Shown in pieces: positions 1 to 9,666 of a stretch of 64,000 bases of DNA (positions are counted from its first letter, which is position 1; every line of letters begins with the position of its first letter). Below the pieces are notes generated by a model. The model did not search any database and was not told the DNA's origin. It saw only the letters and a list, made by a program, of their open reading frames with translations. Origin of the DNA: a virus; the IMG/VR virus record IMGVR_UViG_3300025704_000016, positions 1-64,000 of that record; one strand, given 5' to 3'. Made by a program: the position numbers and the translations under genes.

Positions 1-2
1 AT

Positions 3-3000
3 GATGGTTCTGGCGGTAATTTAACACCAAACTCTTTAGACACTATTGTAAGTAATAGTAAGGAGATCTATAATGATAGCTTATTTCAAAGTTTAGCACA
101 AGATGGTTGGTATGCTGAGTCTCTCTTTCCTGGTCAAAATCAAGTTGATGTGTATCAGTTTCAGAGTGGTAGCTGGGGGAGTTATACGCAATGTCAACCT
201 TCTGCTACAGCTTCAATTACAGTTTATTATAAAGACCCCAATCAATTAGACCCTGGTGCAGCCCCTGATGACACTAATCCTTGTGACCCTAATGTCAGCG
301 CATCCCAGGAAACAATCTACTATGACTCTACTGCCCAAGGTGGAGTAGGCTTTGGTTTAACTCTGGCACAGGTTATACAGTACAACGTAGGCGTTTTTTC
401 TGATTTTGCACTGGTTCAACCACTAGATGACGGTTGGTACGCTGACGATGATTTTCCAGATTCTGTAAATGATGTAAACGTTTATCTTTTTGTAGGAGGC
501 GCTCATTATTCAAATCTAAATACTAGCGGTTATATTATATGCCAAGCAACGGGAGGGACCTCTACAACTAGTGGAAGTTCTGGGACTAGTGGAAGTTCTG
601 GGACTAGTGGAAGTTCTGGGACTGCAGGTGCTTTTTCATTAAAAGTAACCGTAGCGGCAGATGCGCCTTTTTTATGCCAAGATGTCACAGATGATGATCC
701 CGATTCAACAATTCCTTTCTATACTATATACTATTGGACATCTAGTGGTCCTTTAACACTAGCTCAAGTATCCTTATTAAATATACCTATTTTCCCAGAT
801 GAGAATGATGCTGTTAACTACGGCCTTCAGGTTCAGATTGGAGTTACACCAACTTACCAAGGTATTGTTAGTTTTAGTGGTTACTTTAGAGAATTTAATC
901 AGAGAGGTATATTCTATTGGAATTATAATAACTCTAGTGCGCCGAATTCTAAGTGGATTCCCGAGTTACAAGATGAGTGTCCGCCTATTCCAGAACCACA
1001 AGCATGGCCTATAACACTTTACCGTGATAACACTTTGTCTGATTCAGATAGTATTCCAGAATACTGCTGTAGCAATAATTCAACTTCAGCAGTGTGGTAT
1101 TACTGGAGTGTACATCCTTATCCAAATCTATTAGCTTTAGCTAATGCTGGTATTTTACTCTACAATACTGCAACTGCAGCTGAACATGCATTTTGGCCTG
1201 AACTTATCCCATTTGGTATATGGGGAGATGCAACTGGCCTTGGCACTGATAAACTGCTTAAATTTAGATTTAATAATGATGGTCAACTCGCATGGTTCGG
1301 TCTAGACGATAGTGATACGGAGACAGAGAGCCCTAACATCACACAATATTTTAACTGCGCTGATTTTACTCAGCCTGCTGGTAGCCCGAATACCAACATA
1401 CAAAGTACAAGTCCTTTTGCGAACAAAGTATTTTATGCTTTTCATTCATGTGATCCAACAGCGGGCGAACATATTTTACATGTAGTCGACGGGCAGCATT
1501 TTGCTAACGTTGACAACTTTATGAGTGACTTTATAGAAACTCTAGTAAGAACTAACCCTAAGTTGACAACTATTGAAACTGGCGTTATTGGCTGTCAAAC
1601 TTACATGCATACAGTTATTGCAGAGAGCATCGAAGAAGCAGTGCAGCTTTTAAAAGCGGAAGAATCTGCCGGTGTCAAATATTATGATGCTGTACAAGAG
1701 TCTGAGTTAAGTGATTTAGGTATTGGTGACTTTGTAACTCTTAGTATTTACGCAGACTGCTGTGATTGTATACAAAGATTAAACGATAGTAGGTATCAGT
1801 TTGGTGAAACTGGTGTTGTTCAACCAGCTGGCCTAGGGCCTAACTTTGCAGTAGAGAGAAATGCAAAGCTGGATAACGTTGCTAAACCTCTTTTAAGAAC
1901 TAACCCTAAGTTGACAACCAACGTTAAACTTGTTGTTAACTCAAGAGATGAACTATATCTTGATTCGATCAGTGCAACTGATGATTTAGCATCAGCTAAC
2001 TACAAGAAGTTCCCAGTTAACTCAAGAGGATCTTACGCATATGATCTAACTAGATTCTACACTAAGAATAAAACACCACTTGAGATAGTTTACACAACCA
2101 AGAGGAGAGATTCTGACTTCTCTGTTTTCTCTGAGTATGAAAAGCAGATTGAAGAGGATTACCACTACGGTACGACAATGAACTATTCTAAACTATATGA
2201 TGAAGAGTTTAGAATGTTTGCTCCGATCTATGTTGATTTAAACATGCCTAAGAAGTTTGTAATATACAGGATAAACGATCCAAAGGATAGCACTTCTTTT
2301 ACGGACAGCGCGCTGGGCAATGAGGCTAGAATTAAAAAATTAATTGAGAAGTCTGAGATTGTTAAGGTTTTTGATCTGACTAAGAAGAGTAATATTGGTA
2401 AGTATTTAAGAAACTACGTGCAAGATCAAGCCTTTCCAAAGGCTCCTATTACATTCTCGTTCGAAGAGAATGAAAAGACTACATATAACGGTATCGATCT
2501 TGTTAAAGGTGGTTTTACTAAGAAAGCCGAGTACATGTACAATGATTTTGTGCTTAAAGATAAACCAATGGTATCTGCTAATGATTTTATTACTGATGGT
2601 TTTAGAAGAAACTTTATTGCGGCTGCAAACATCATCAACATGGAATTCTTGTTTGATGACCCACATGCAAGCACATATTCAGTTAACCGATATATTGGTC
2701 TTTACGTAGATGACATTGAGACTGGTTCTGGTCGAGTTTCTTCGATCAGCAATGGTGATATTATCTTTAAGTCTGTGAACTCTAACATGAGCTCTACGTT
2801 TGACTATGCGGCAATACCTTCTTATAAGATGTTAACTGAAATGCCAATTTTAGCATATGCTAGAACTGGCGAAAATTACTATAAGCTAGATAATACAAAG
2901 AGCTATGACCATAGTAGACTGGAGCTTAGAGTTCAGGACTCTAGAAATGAGATCCCAACACAGCTGGGTATACAGTACAAAGGTCAAACAATTGACATAA

Positions 3001-6000
3001 AGGCTAATCCTAACAGGGGGTTTGACTTTATCAAAGTTAAAGTTGTCGATATTCCAAACCACAACGATAAAATTGCACTGGCTACAGTAAAGAATGAGTC
3101 TTATAGATTTACTTTTGTTAAATTTGTAGCTAATGTTAACGTTCAGATTGATGATTCAGTTGGTAATACAATAACTTTTAACACTGGTGCTGATATTACT
3201 ACAGCTCTTTCTAACATACAAACCGCATATACAGCTCCATTTGCTGATGTTTACAACCTTGAAATTTTAGACAATGGCTTTATCTTAACCGAGAAGTTAG
3301 CCAATCTACTTAATCTAGCACCAGAAGTTACCACATCGAATGGTAACGTCTTTAATAGAAAGGAGATCTATACAAACGTTGAGATACCAAACAGATCTTA
3401 TTATGCCGCAGATCCAAATACTGCAAGCCCGAATTACTTAACCAAAGGAACTTTCAGCGGACAATACTTTTCTGCTGCTGGTAATACTAGAGATGTTGCT
3501 ATTGCTTTAACTAAGTTAATTAGAGAAAGAGGAGACTTTGATGCATTTAACATTGGTGATGAGATTTATGTAAGTGTTAAGATACCGGGTTATAAAATTA
3601 TGCAGCAAGCATTCTTAGTTAACAGGAATAATACACTACCGTTCTTGGAGTTTGATGCTATTAACGTAGACTCTGATAACGAATTAGAGCTAGGAGATTT
3701 AGCTATCGGTACTTCTGGCAACTGGGATGCGTATTTCTTTAAAGGTGGTAATTTAGAGAATAAGAGTATTTTAGTGACTAAAGAAACTGCTCCAATTATA
3801 AGTGTAGGTGAGTATTTACCAACTGCATATAAGGGGCGTTATAATAGAGTCGTAGATATTGTTCAAGATATTACAGACCCTGCCGGTGATTACTTAAAGG
3901 TTATATTATCTTTGGAGAACTCAGTTAAGGATGGTGAGGTTAGAGTTTTTGTAGATAGAGACTTAACGATGGGTCTATTCTCAGCATACTCAATTTACGA
4001 TATGGACTTTGACTTCCACGATACAGCTAATTCTAATCTTAAAGAATTGAATTACGAGACAACAGACCAGATAGTTTATGAACCTTATAGTGGGGTTAGT
4101 CAAAATACTAGTCCAGGAGCAGGTGACCTAATAAAAACCGATGTTCTAGATGCAGCTTACGAAATTTCACCAGATTTATATTTTGCTAATCTACAGCCTA
4201 TTCTTGGCAACGAAGATATTGATGATGTTGACTTAGAATCAATCGGAAGTGAGTACGATAGGCTTTCTGAAAATGAAATCAAAGAGTTTGCAATAGGGTC
4301 AAGAGTTGTGCCTAATATTAACAAGTGGGTTCTAAGAAATGGAAATACTGTAAGAGAAGAGCCTTATCACTTAAACGCTAATAGTGCTTTTGGTAGAACA
4401 AACTTTGCACCGGACCTTGAAGTTACAGAACGTGATATAAAAGCATTTACTCATGAATGGTTCTATATTGAAAACTTACCAGATTATTTAAGGTTCTGGC
4501 AGATTAACAATACTTTTAGTTACATTAACTTTATTAAAGGGTTTGATCTAACTAAAGACCTATTTAAGAGAGTTGACTACGACTACTTCGATATGTTCAT
4601 GGTCGGCGAAGGTCACGAAATTGATCTTTATAATGAAGATCCACTTGAAAGAGATTCAAGTCTTTTCAATATTAACAGTTATGTAAAATCTAATCTACAT
4701 AAGAAATACACTATCATTGACAATGGTTCTTCTGAAACTTTTGCAAATACTATATTTAAGGGCTTAAATGTGACTCTTAAATCTAGAAAAGAGTTTGTTA
4801 ATAGCGTAGCTTCAGAATTTGTAAAGAATACCGAGTTCAACGGTTATAAGTTTAGTATAATGGTTAAGGTTAACAATCAAGCTTCTAACAATTCAATTGA
4901 TTTTGAGGTTATTCAGAATAAGAAGTTTAAATTTGTAATCTTCTATATTACGTTGAATACGGGTGATGTTTGGGCATCAGATCTAAACAGAAAGCTATTC
5001 TATGAACTTAAACACCAACTTAACTATAACACAGTTACTAATAAATACGTTTATGCTGATATAAACATTTCCGGGGCATTAGACTTAAAGGCTATTAATT
5101 TTAACGGTTTAAGTCCTTATCGAGTTTATGGTATTGACCATGCGGATGGATCAGTTTCTAATTTTGATTCTCAACTATCTAAGAATACTTCAGGTACTTA
5201 TAATAATATTGTAATTGACTTAGGTGCTATTGGTGAATATCAAGTACAAGTCTTCTCAGTAGAATCTGACGGTGAACTTTTCATACAGGGTAGACCAACT
5301 AAAGTTGAAGGATCTGTTAGCGACCTGGACTATTATTTAGATACGGTTGCATTAAATATTGCTGATCTTAAAAACGCAACATATACTTACATCGGTGGTG
5401 GTTTTAACGCACAGCAATTGATACTTAATGAATTAACTGCCGGTAATGTCTCTAAAGTACTTAACAACAACGATGACAGAGTTACTTATACAACTATCGA
5501 GAGTGATGGAACTGTAAATAATAATAGGTTTACTATTAACTTTAATGATGGTAAAGAGGTTGTTAAGAAGGTAGATCTAACCACAGTTGAAGACGTTGAT
5601 AAACCGAAGAGCTATAAATTATTAAGCACTGATGTTACAGCAAAGTTGACTATAAGCGATCCGGTCGCTGCTAAAGAGAAGTATTATGATGATTATAATA
5701 AGTCTAAGAAAACAATAGGCTATAACATCGTAGCTACTAATCCATACTATGCATTCATGGTAAGACACTCAGGTGATTATACTATAGATCTAGAACCTGT
5801 AGTTACCTTTACGGACATTTATACACACTTTAAAACAAATAGAAAGCACTCTACTCTAGATTTACGTGAACAACTATTTGAGACGCCTCTATATAAACAC
5901 AGTCTGACTAGTTCAGCTGAGATTAACGTTGCTAGATCTTACTATAATAAATTCAATAGATGTGGTGTTGCTTTTAACGTTGGTTTTATTAAAGACTCAA

Positions 6001-6845
6001 ACGTGATGAAGGTGGTTCAAGGTGAAGCTATTGTGCCTCAGGCGTCAACACATGATTTAGGTTGGGGTAAAATTAAGAACCATTACTATCATAAGGTTAA
6101 TGAGATTAATCCGAACGGTGTGTTGAAACTGACTAAAGGTGGAGACTTTTTACCTGTTTACCCGGTGATCGATGAGATAGCAATTGACTACAAAGATGTT
6201 AATGTCTTTAAGTCTTCTTGGGAAGATGGATATTACACAAGGTCTCTGGCAGGTGGTAATAAGGTTAACGTTGCGGGTACTTTTGATACTGCAGAAGAAA
6301 GATCTTATCTGGGTTCTACGGTCATGAAACTACAAGATGCTTATTTCTTAACAGAGTTTACAGTTCAGTTTGCAGGCTCGGAAGAAGAGCTAGACGATAT
6401 TTTAAGAACTAATAATAATGAGAATGATGTTGTAATCTACGAAGACGATCAGACACTAATTGCTGACTTCTACATGAATGACGTGGTCTATCAAAAATTA
6501 AGTGATCTCGGTGCTTTAAATACGCTTTCTCAGTTTATTGACCCGGTAAAGTCAATTGGTGATAAGACTACGCTGAGTGATGATATGCAGGACTACGTAA
6601 ACAAGAACTTGATTCAAGCGTTTACAATTGACCAGATTGACCTTTGGGTAAGTAGATTTAAAGGCGCTCAGTCTAATATATTAAGCACTTCAAGTCTTGA
6701 GGGTCTAGATGACGGCGGCTTTACTAGAGATCAGAGCTTTACTTATAGCTTACATGGTGATACACCGCTAAACTTCAGGTTGATATATAACAAAAGACTA
6801 GGCTATTCTTACAATATTAGACCTATGATAAAAATACAGTCCTAA
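3..6845 (+). CDS. giant virion structural protein (5' truncated by window edge)
   Basis: The reading frame is open from base 3, so the real start lies upstream; at least 2,280 residues are encoded and the first in-frame ATG at 150 is internal. The N-terminal ~520 residues look like several divergent beta-rich modules, each ending near Cys residues and sharing motifs such as DGWYA and LTLAQV. One linker is a perfect repeat of the hexapeptide TSGSSG. The central and C-terminal parts are a long mixed beta region with no catalytic motif that I recognise. The decapeptide RTNPKLTTxx occurs twice (about residues 517 and 633), encoded by a 25-base exact repeat. It heads an operon of tail or baseplate genes and ends one base before the next ATG. 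Probably a large baseplate or tail-fibre-connector protein; the exact role is inferred only from size and context. Confidence 0.7.
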   Translation, partial: DGSGGNLTPNSLDTIVSNSKEIYNDSLFQSLAQDGWYAESLFPGQNQVDVYQFQSGSWGSYTQCQPSATASITVYYKDPNQLDPGAAPDDTNPCDPNVSASQETIYYDSTAQGGVGFGLTLAQVIQYNVGVFSDFALVQPLDDGWYADDDFPDSVNDVNVYLFVGGAHYSNLNTSGYIICQATGGTSTTSGSSGTSGSSGTSGSSGTAGAFSLKVTVAADAPFLCQDVTDDDPDSTIPFYTIYYWTSSGPLTLAQVSLLNIPIFPDENDAVNYGLQVQIGVTPTYQGIVSFSGYFREFNQRGIFYWNYNNSSAPNSKWIPELQDECPPIPEPQAWPITLYRDNTLSDSDSIPEYCCSNNSTSAVWYYWSVHPYPNLLALANAGILLYNTATAAEHAFWPELIPFGIWGDATGLGTDKLLKFRFNNDGQLAWFGLDDSDTETESPNITQYFNCADFTQPAGSPNTNIQSTSPFANKVFYAFHSCDPTAGEHILHVVDGQHFANVDNFMSDFIETLVRTNPKLTTIETGVIGCQTYMHTVIAESIEEAVQLLKAEESAGVKYYDAVQESELSDLGIGDFVTLSIYADCCDCIQRLNDSRYQFGETGVVQPAGLGPNFAVERNAKLDNVAKPLLRTNPKLTTNVKLVVNSRDELYLDSISATDDLASANYKKFPVNSRGSYAYDLTRFYTKNKTPLEIVYTTKRRDSDFSVFSEYEKQIEEDYHYGTTMNYSKLYDEEFRMFAPIYVDLNMPKKFVIYRINDPKDSTSFTDSALGNEARIKKLIEKSEIVKVFDLTKKSNIGKYLRNYVQDQAFPKAPITFSFEENEKTTYNGIDLVKGGFTKKAEYMYNDFVLKDKPMVSANDFITDGFRRNFIAAANIINMEFLFDDPHASTYSVNRYIGLYVDDIETGSGRVSSISNGDIIFKSVNSNMSSTFDYAAIPSYKMLTEMPILAYARTGENYYKLDNTKSYDHSRLELRVQDSRNEIPTQLGIQYKGQTIDIKANPNRGFDFIKVKVVDIPNHNDKIALATVKNESYRFTFVKFVANVNVQIDDSVGNTITFNTGADITTALSNIQTAYTAPFADVYNLEILDNGFILTEKLANLLNLAPEVTTSNGNVFNRKEIYTNVEIPNRSYYAADPNTASPNYLTKGTFSGQYFSAAGNTRDVAIALTKLIRERGDFDAFNIGDEIYVSVKIPGYKIMQQAFLVNRNNTLPFLEFDAINVDSDNELELGDLAIGTSGNWDAYFFKGGNLENKSILVTKETAPIISVGEYLPTAYKGRYNRVVDIVQDITDPAGDYLKVILSLENSVKDGEVRVFVDRDLTMGLFSAYSIYDMDFDFHDTANSNLKELNYETTDQIVYEPYSGVSQNTSPGAGDLIKTDVLDAAYEISPDLYFANLQPILGNEDIDDVDLESIGSEYDRLSENEIKEFAIGSRVVPNINKWVLRNGNTVREEPYHLNANSAFGRTNFAPDLEVTERDIKAFTHEWFYIENLPDYLRFWQINNTFSYINFIKGFDLTKDLFKRVDYDYFDMFMVGEGHEIDLYNEDPLERDSSLFNINSYVKSNLHKKYTIIDNGSSETFANTIFKGLNVTLKSRKEFVNSVASEFVKNTEFNGYKFSIMVKVNNQASNNSIDFEVIQNKKFKFVIFYITLNTGDVWASDLNRKLFYELKHQLNYNTVTNKYVYADINISGALDLKAINFNGLSPYRVYGIDHADGSVSNFDSQLSKNTSGTYNNIVIDLGAIGEYQVQVFSVESDGELFIQGRPTKVEGSVSDLDYYLDTVALNIADLKNATYTYIGGGFNAQQLILNELTAGNVSKVLNNNDDRVTYTTIESDGTVNNNRFTINFNDGKEVVKKVDLTTVEDVDKPKSYKLLSTDVTAKLTISDPVAAKEKYYDDYNKSKKTIGYNIVATNPYYAFMVRHSGDYTIDLEPVVTFTDIYTHFKTNRKHSTLDLREQLFETPLYKHSLTSSAEINVARSYYNKFNRCGVAFNVGFIKDSNVMKVVQGEAIVPQASTHDLGWGKIKNHYYHKVNEINPNGVLKLTKGGDFLPVYPVIDEIAIDYKDVNVFKSSWEDGYYTRSLAGGNKVNVAGTFDTAEERSYLGSTVMKLQDAYFLTEFTVQFAGSEEELDDILRTNNNENDVVIYEDDQTLIADFYMNDVVYQKLSDLGALNTLSQFIDPVKSIGDKTTLSDDMQDYVNKNLIQAFTIDQIDLWVSRFKGAQSNILSTSSLEGLDDGGFTRDQSFTYSLHGDTPLNFRLIYNKRLGYSYNIRPMIKIQS
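567..620 (+). repeat. 3 x 18-bp in-frame tandem repeat (Ser/Gly/Thr linker)
   Basis: The unit actagtggaagttctggg occurs three times in perfect tandem. It encodes a flexible TSGSSG linker between two modules of the giant structural protein. Similar Ser-Gly-Thr linkers occur in virion proteins of Bacteroidota phages (from memory). Confidence 0.9.
1546..1918 (+). repeat. 25-bp exact direct repeat flanking a 116-codon segment
   Basis: The sequence taagaactaaccctaagttg plus acaac occurs at 1546-1570 and again at 1894-1918, in the same frame and 348 bases apart. Both copies encode RTNPKLTT. The arrangement looks like a module inserted or duplicated inside the giant structural gene. Confidence 0.85.
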
Positions 6846-6846
6846 A

Positions 6847-8838
6847 ATGGCAATCAACATAAAAGAAATATTAACTAATGATAGCGATGTAATTAAAGTT
6901 GACAAGACTAATTACAACTTTGATCAGCTTGTTGCTAACGGCGGTGGACCGATCGGGATCAAGGGCCAGAAAGGCGAACTTGGAGGTGTCGGTACAACAG
7001 GAGCAAAGGGTGAAAAGGGTGATGAAGGAGTAAAAGGAGATACTGGAGCAACTGGCGCTGATGTTAACAACTGGGGTAGAATAAGCTACGACAGCGTTAC
7101 AGACGCTGATATATTAAAACCGAAGAGAGATGATAATACTGATGAGCCTGTTTCTATTATTCTAGGTGATGAAGGATATGAAGATGGTGTAACAGATGGT
7201 ATTGACAATCCAACTGCGTGGTTAAATATAGTTTTACCTGATAGTCCAAAATATAGTAATTATGCTAGTTTTTTAAACAGCACTTCTTCTGTTTTAAATC
7301 TTACAAGTTCAACTCAGTCAAGCGTTGATACTTACCAGATTAGCCATGGAACTTCTACAAATAGTGTAGACTTTAAGATAGACATTAAGAATAGTTTATA
7401 CTTAAATGCACCTGATTTAGTGCAGATTACATCTAATACTGCGATTAAGCTTAATGCTTCTAACAACAATATTATATTAGGGCCAGATACTGGTACTTCT
7501 TCAGGTCTAATTGACTTAAGAGCAGATAGTGTTATTGCTAGAGGTAATTTGACTGTTGAAGGTACTACTACTGGTTATATTAAAGTGCCAAATGGTGCTA
7601 CGGCTAATAGACCAACCGGTGCTTATGGTATGATCCGCTACAATACTAATTTAGATGTTGGGCATAGCAGTAATAAAGGTAGTTTAGAGACTTTTGTTCA
7701 GCACCCAGACGGAGATTACTGGAAGCCTTTGGGTAATATGGTAGACGCAGACGGCGATACTTTTATTACAGTAGACTATGACAATAATGATGGAACTGAT
7801 AATGTGATTAGACTTAATGTTGGTTATCTTAGCGGTAGTTCTTACTTAACAGAAGTTGTCGGTACTTTTGGTGAAACTGTAGCTGACGGAGCAACAGATA
7901 TTGATAGAGTATTTAAGTATAACAACGTTATTTATGCAGCTGATGATATTTTAGTGGCAAATGATTCTGGTTTAAGGATTAAGGAAAATGGAGCAACACC
8001 GGGCGGTAGTCAAGTTGCCGCACAGAATAACGGAGCTGCAGCTGCCAATAGAACTTTAGCAGATTACTTTTATAGAGAAAGTGCATTACAATATGACGTT
8101 GATGCATTTACTGACAGTACTCCATTTACTAATACGGTCACTGCTTCAACAACTAGCCACAGATATACAAATCAGGTTATAAAGGCTCTTGGTTGGGATC
8201 CACAGGTTGGAAGTACTCTATCAAGCGCAAACGTAGCTATTATCATTGACTACAATAAAACAAAAATGTCTTATGTTAAAGTTGGGCATATGGTAACGGT
8301 TTGGGGAAGAATCGATTATTTCCCTTATTCAATAGCCAGTACTAACTTAAGTACAGAAACACCAGATATTAATTTTGATGGCACAAGCGGATCATCTGGT
8401 ATTTCTACACCTTCTAGAAGAGCTGCATTTGCAATAGGTAAACCAGCTACTTTCCCATATACTTCTGGTCTTACAGATACTAGAGTTGTATTCCCAATAT
8501 CTGTTAGTTTAACAGCACAAGACGGTACTACATCTGAAGTTAATGTTAGATATTTTGGAGTTATTGAACCAGGTATGAATGTGTTTACAATTATACAAGT
8601 AGATGATAGTACTGGTTTTATACCTAACGAAGCGTCAGAATCAGCCGATTCACACCACGCTAAGCATTTAGATATTGATGATTTAAAAGTAACATCAACT
8701 ACACCAGGTGAAGTTATTACATTAGAGTATAACTTTAGCATGCCTACTGATATAAACTCATATGATCTTGGTTCTAATTCTCTTGCTATTTACACTGAAG
8801 CTGAACTTACACAAAACCAAAACCAAAACCAGACATGA
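6847..8838 (+). CDS. collagen-like tail fibre / receptor-facing structural protein
   Basis: 663 residues. Residues about 36-70 are a run of Gly-X-Y triplets rich in Lys, Glu and Asp (for example GEKGDEGVKGDTGATGA), a collagen-like stalk common in phage fibres. Downstream are Ser/Thr/Asn-rich beta sequences with many short repeats (residues 150-250), then a large C-terminal domain ending in a Gln/Asn tail. There is no enzymatic motif. It sits one base after the giant structural gene and overlaps the next gene at an ATGA junction, so the three are co-translated. Most likely a fibre or fibre-connector exposed on the virion; specificity cannot be read from sequence. Confidence 0.65.
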   Translation: MAINIKEILTNDSDVIKVDKTNYNFDQLVANGGGPIGIKGQKGELGGVGTTGAKGEKGDEGVKGDTGATGADVNNWGRISYDSVTDADILKPKRDDNTDEPVSIILGDEGYEDGVTDGIDNPTAWLNIVLPDSPKYSNYASFLNSTSSVLNLTSSTQSSVDTYQISHGTSTNSVDFKIDIKNSLYLNAPDLVQITSNTAIKLNASNNNIILGPDTGTSSGLIDLRADSVIARGNLTVEGTTTGYIKVPNGATANRPTGAYGMIRYNTNLDVGHSSNKGSLETFVQHPDGDYWKPLGNMVDADGDTFITVDYDNNDGTDNVIRLNVGYLSGSSYLTEVVGTFGETVADGATDIDRVFKYNNVIYAADDILVANDSGLRIKENGATPGGSQVAAQNNGAAAANRTLADYFYRESALQYDVDAFTDSTPFTNTVTASTTSHRYTNQVIKALGWDPQVGSTLSSANVAIIIDYNKTKMSYVKVGHMVTVWGRIDYFPYSIASTNLSTETPDINFDGTSGSSGISTPSRRAAFAIGKPATFPYTSGLTDTRVVFPISVSLTAQDGTTSEVNVRYFGVIEPGMNVFTIIQVDDSTGFIPNEASESADSHHAKHLDIDDLKVTSTTPGEVITLEYNFSMPTDINSYDLGSNSLAIYTEAELTQNQNQNQT

Positions 8839-9665
8839 TAACATTAACGTACGTGTTAGATAAATTAAAAGCTATTTGGCAAAATAAGCAACTCAGGAAC
8901 TTCTTGATAATTGTTCTTGTTGCTCTATTATTCTTAAAACAATGTAATCAAATCTCTAATCTAAAAAGAGAAGTCGATCAAGTTGAAGAAACTGCAGATA
9001 GAAACTTTAATAATTACAAGGCAGCTCAAGATACAGTTAGACTTTTAGAACTTAAAAATGGTAAGCAAGCTGCTACGATTAAGAGTTATGAGTTTGATAT
9101 TGCTAACCTAGAAGAAGAACAACATGGTTTAATAGCTAAGTACCGGGGTGTTTTAGATATTAATAAGGACTTGAACAAGGTTAACACTCTTCTTTCGGCA
9201 GATATTAAGATTAAAGATAGTTTGCTAGCTGCTATTTCTGTAGAAAGAATAGACTCAATTACTGATAAAGTAACGTTTGATAGATTTGATGACTTTGGTC
9301 ATGGCAATACTAGGAATTTAGCCGGTAGTATGTTTGTTTATAGGGATGGAGATAATCTACTGTACAGGGACGCTATCTTTTCAATTCAACAGGAAATGAG
9401 CCTTTATGCTGCGATTGAAGATGCTGATGGAGATAGCCAAGATGAGATTAAGATTACAACGGACTATCCTGGCCTTATAATAACTGACATTGAAAATATA
9501 AACCTGATAAATAGTAAGTTGAACCAGAAGTATGAGAAGAAATCTGGCTGGTCTATAGGCTTAGGCGTTGGGTATGGAGTAAATTTAAACAATAACCAAG
9601 TAATTAGCTATGGCCCTAGTCTAGGCATAGGTCTTTTCTGGTCACCTAAATGGTTAAGATTTTAA
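8835..9665 (+). CDS. inner-membrane-anchored coiled-coil protein with Gly/aromatic beta C-terminus (spanin-like?)
   Basis: 276 residues. An N-terminal hydrophobic segment (about residues 22-35, FLIIVLVALLFL) follows positively charged residues, giving a signal anchor. Residues about 38-130 are heptad-rich and predicted coiled coil. The last ~40 residues alternate Gly, aromatic and Leu/Val (WSIGLGVGYGV, then YGPSLGIGLFW) and end in Phe, as in outer-membrane beta segments. Start ATG overlaps the upstream stop. This layout could bridge inner and outer membranes, as spanins do, but no lysis cassette is visible beside it and the neighbours are structural. Function unknown; spanin-like is inference only. 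Confidence 0.5.
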   Translation: MITLTYVLDKLKAIWQNKQLRNFLIIVLVALLFLKQCNQISNLKREVDQVEETADRNFNNYKAAQDTVRLLELKNGKQAATIKSYEFDIANLEEEQHGLIAKYRGVLDINKDLNKVNTLLSADIKIKDSLLAAISVERIDSITDKVTFDRFDDFGHGNTRNLAGSMFVYRDGDNLLYRDAIFSIQQEMSLYAAIEDADGDSQDEIKITTDYPGLIITDIENINLINSKLNQKYEKKSGWSIGLGVGYGVNLNNNQVISYGPSLGIGLFWSPKWLRF

Positions 9666-9666
9666 T

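Noticed and set aside
567-620. CRISPR-like or regulatory repeats in virion genes (also 46316-46362 and 52254-52421)
   Set aside because: All are in-frame coding repeats without spacers of constant size and encode linkers or coiled coil.
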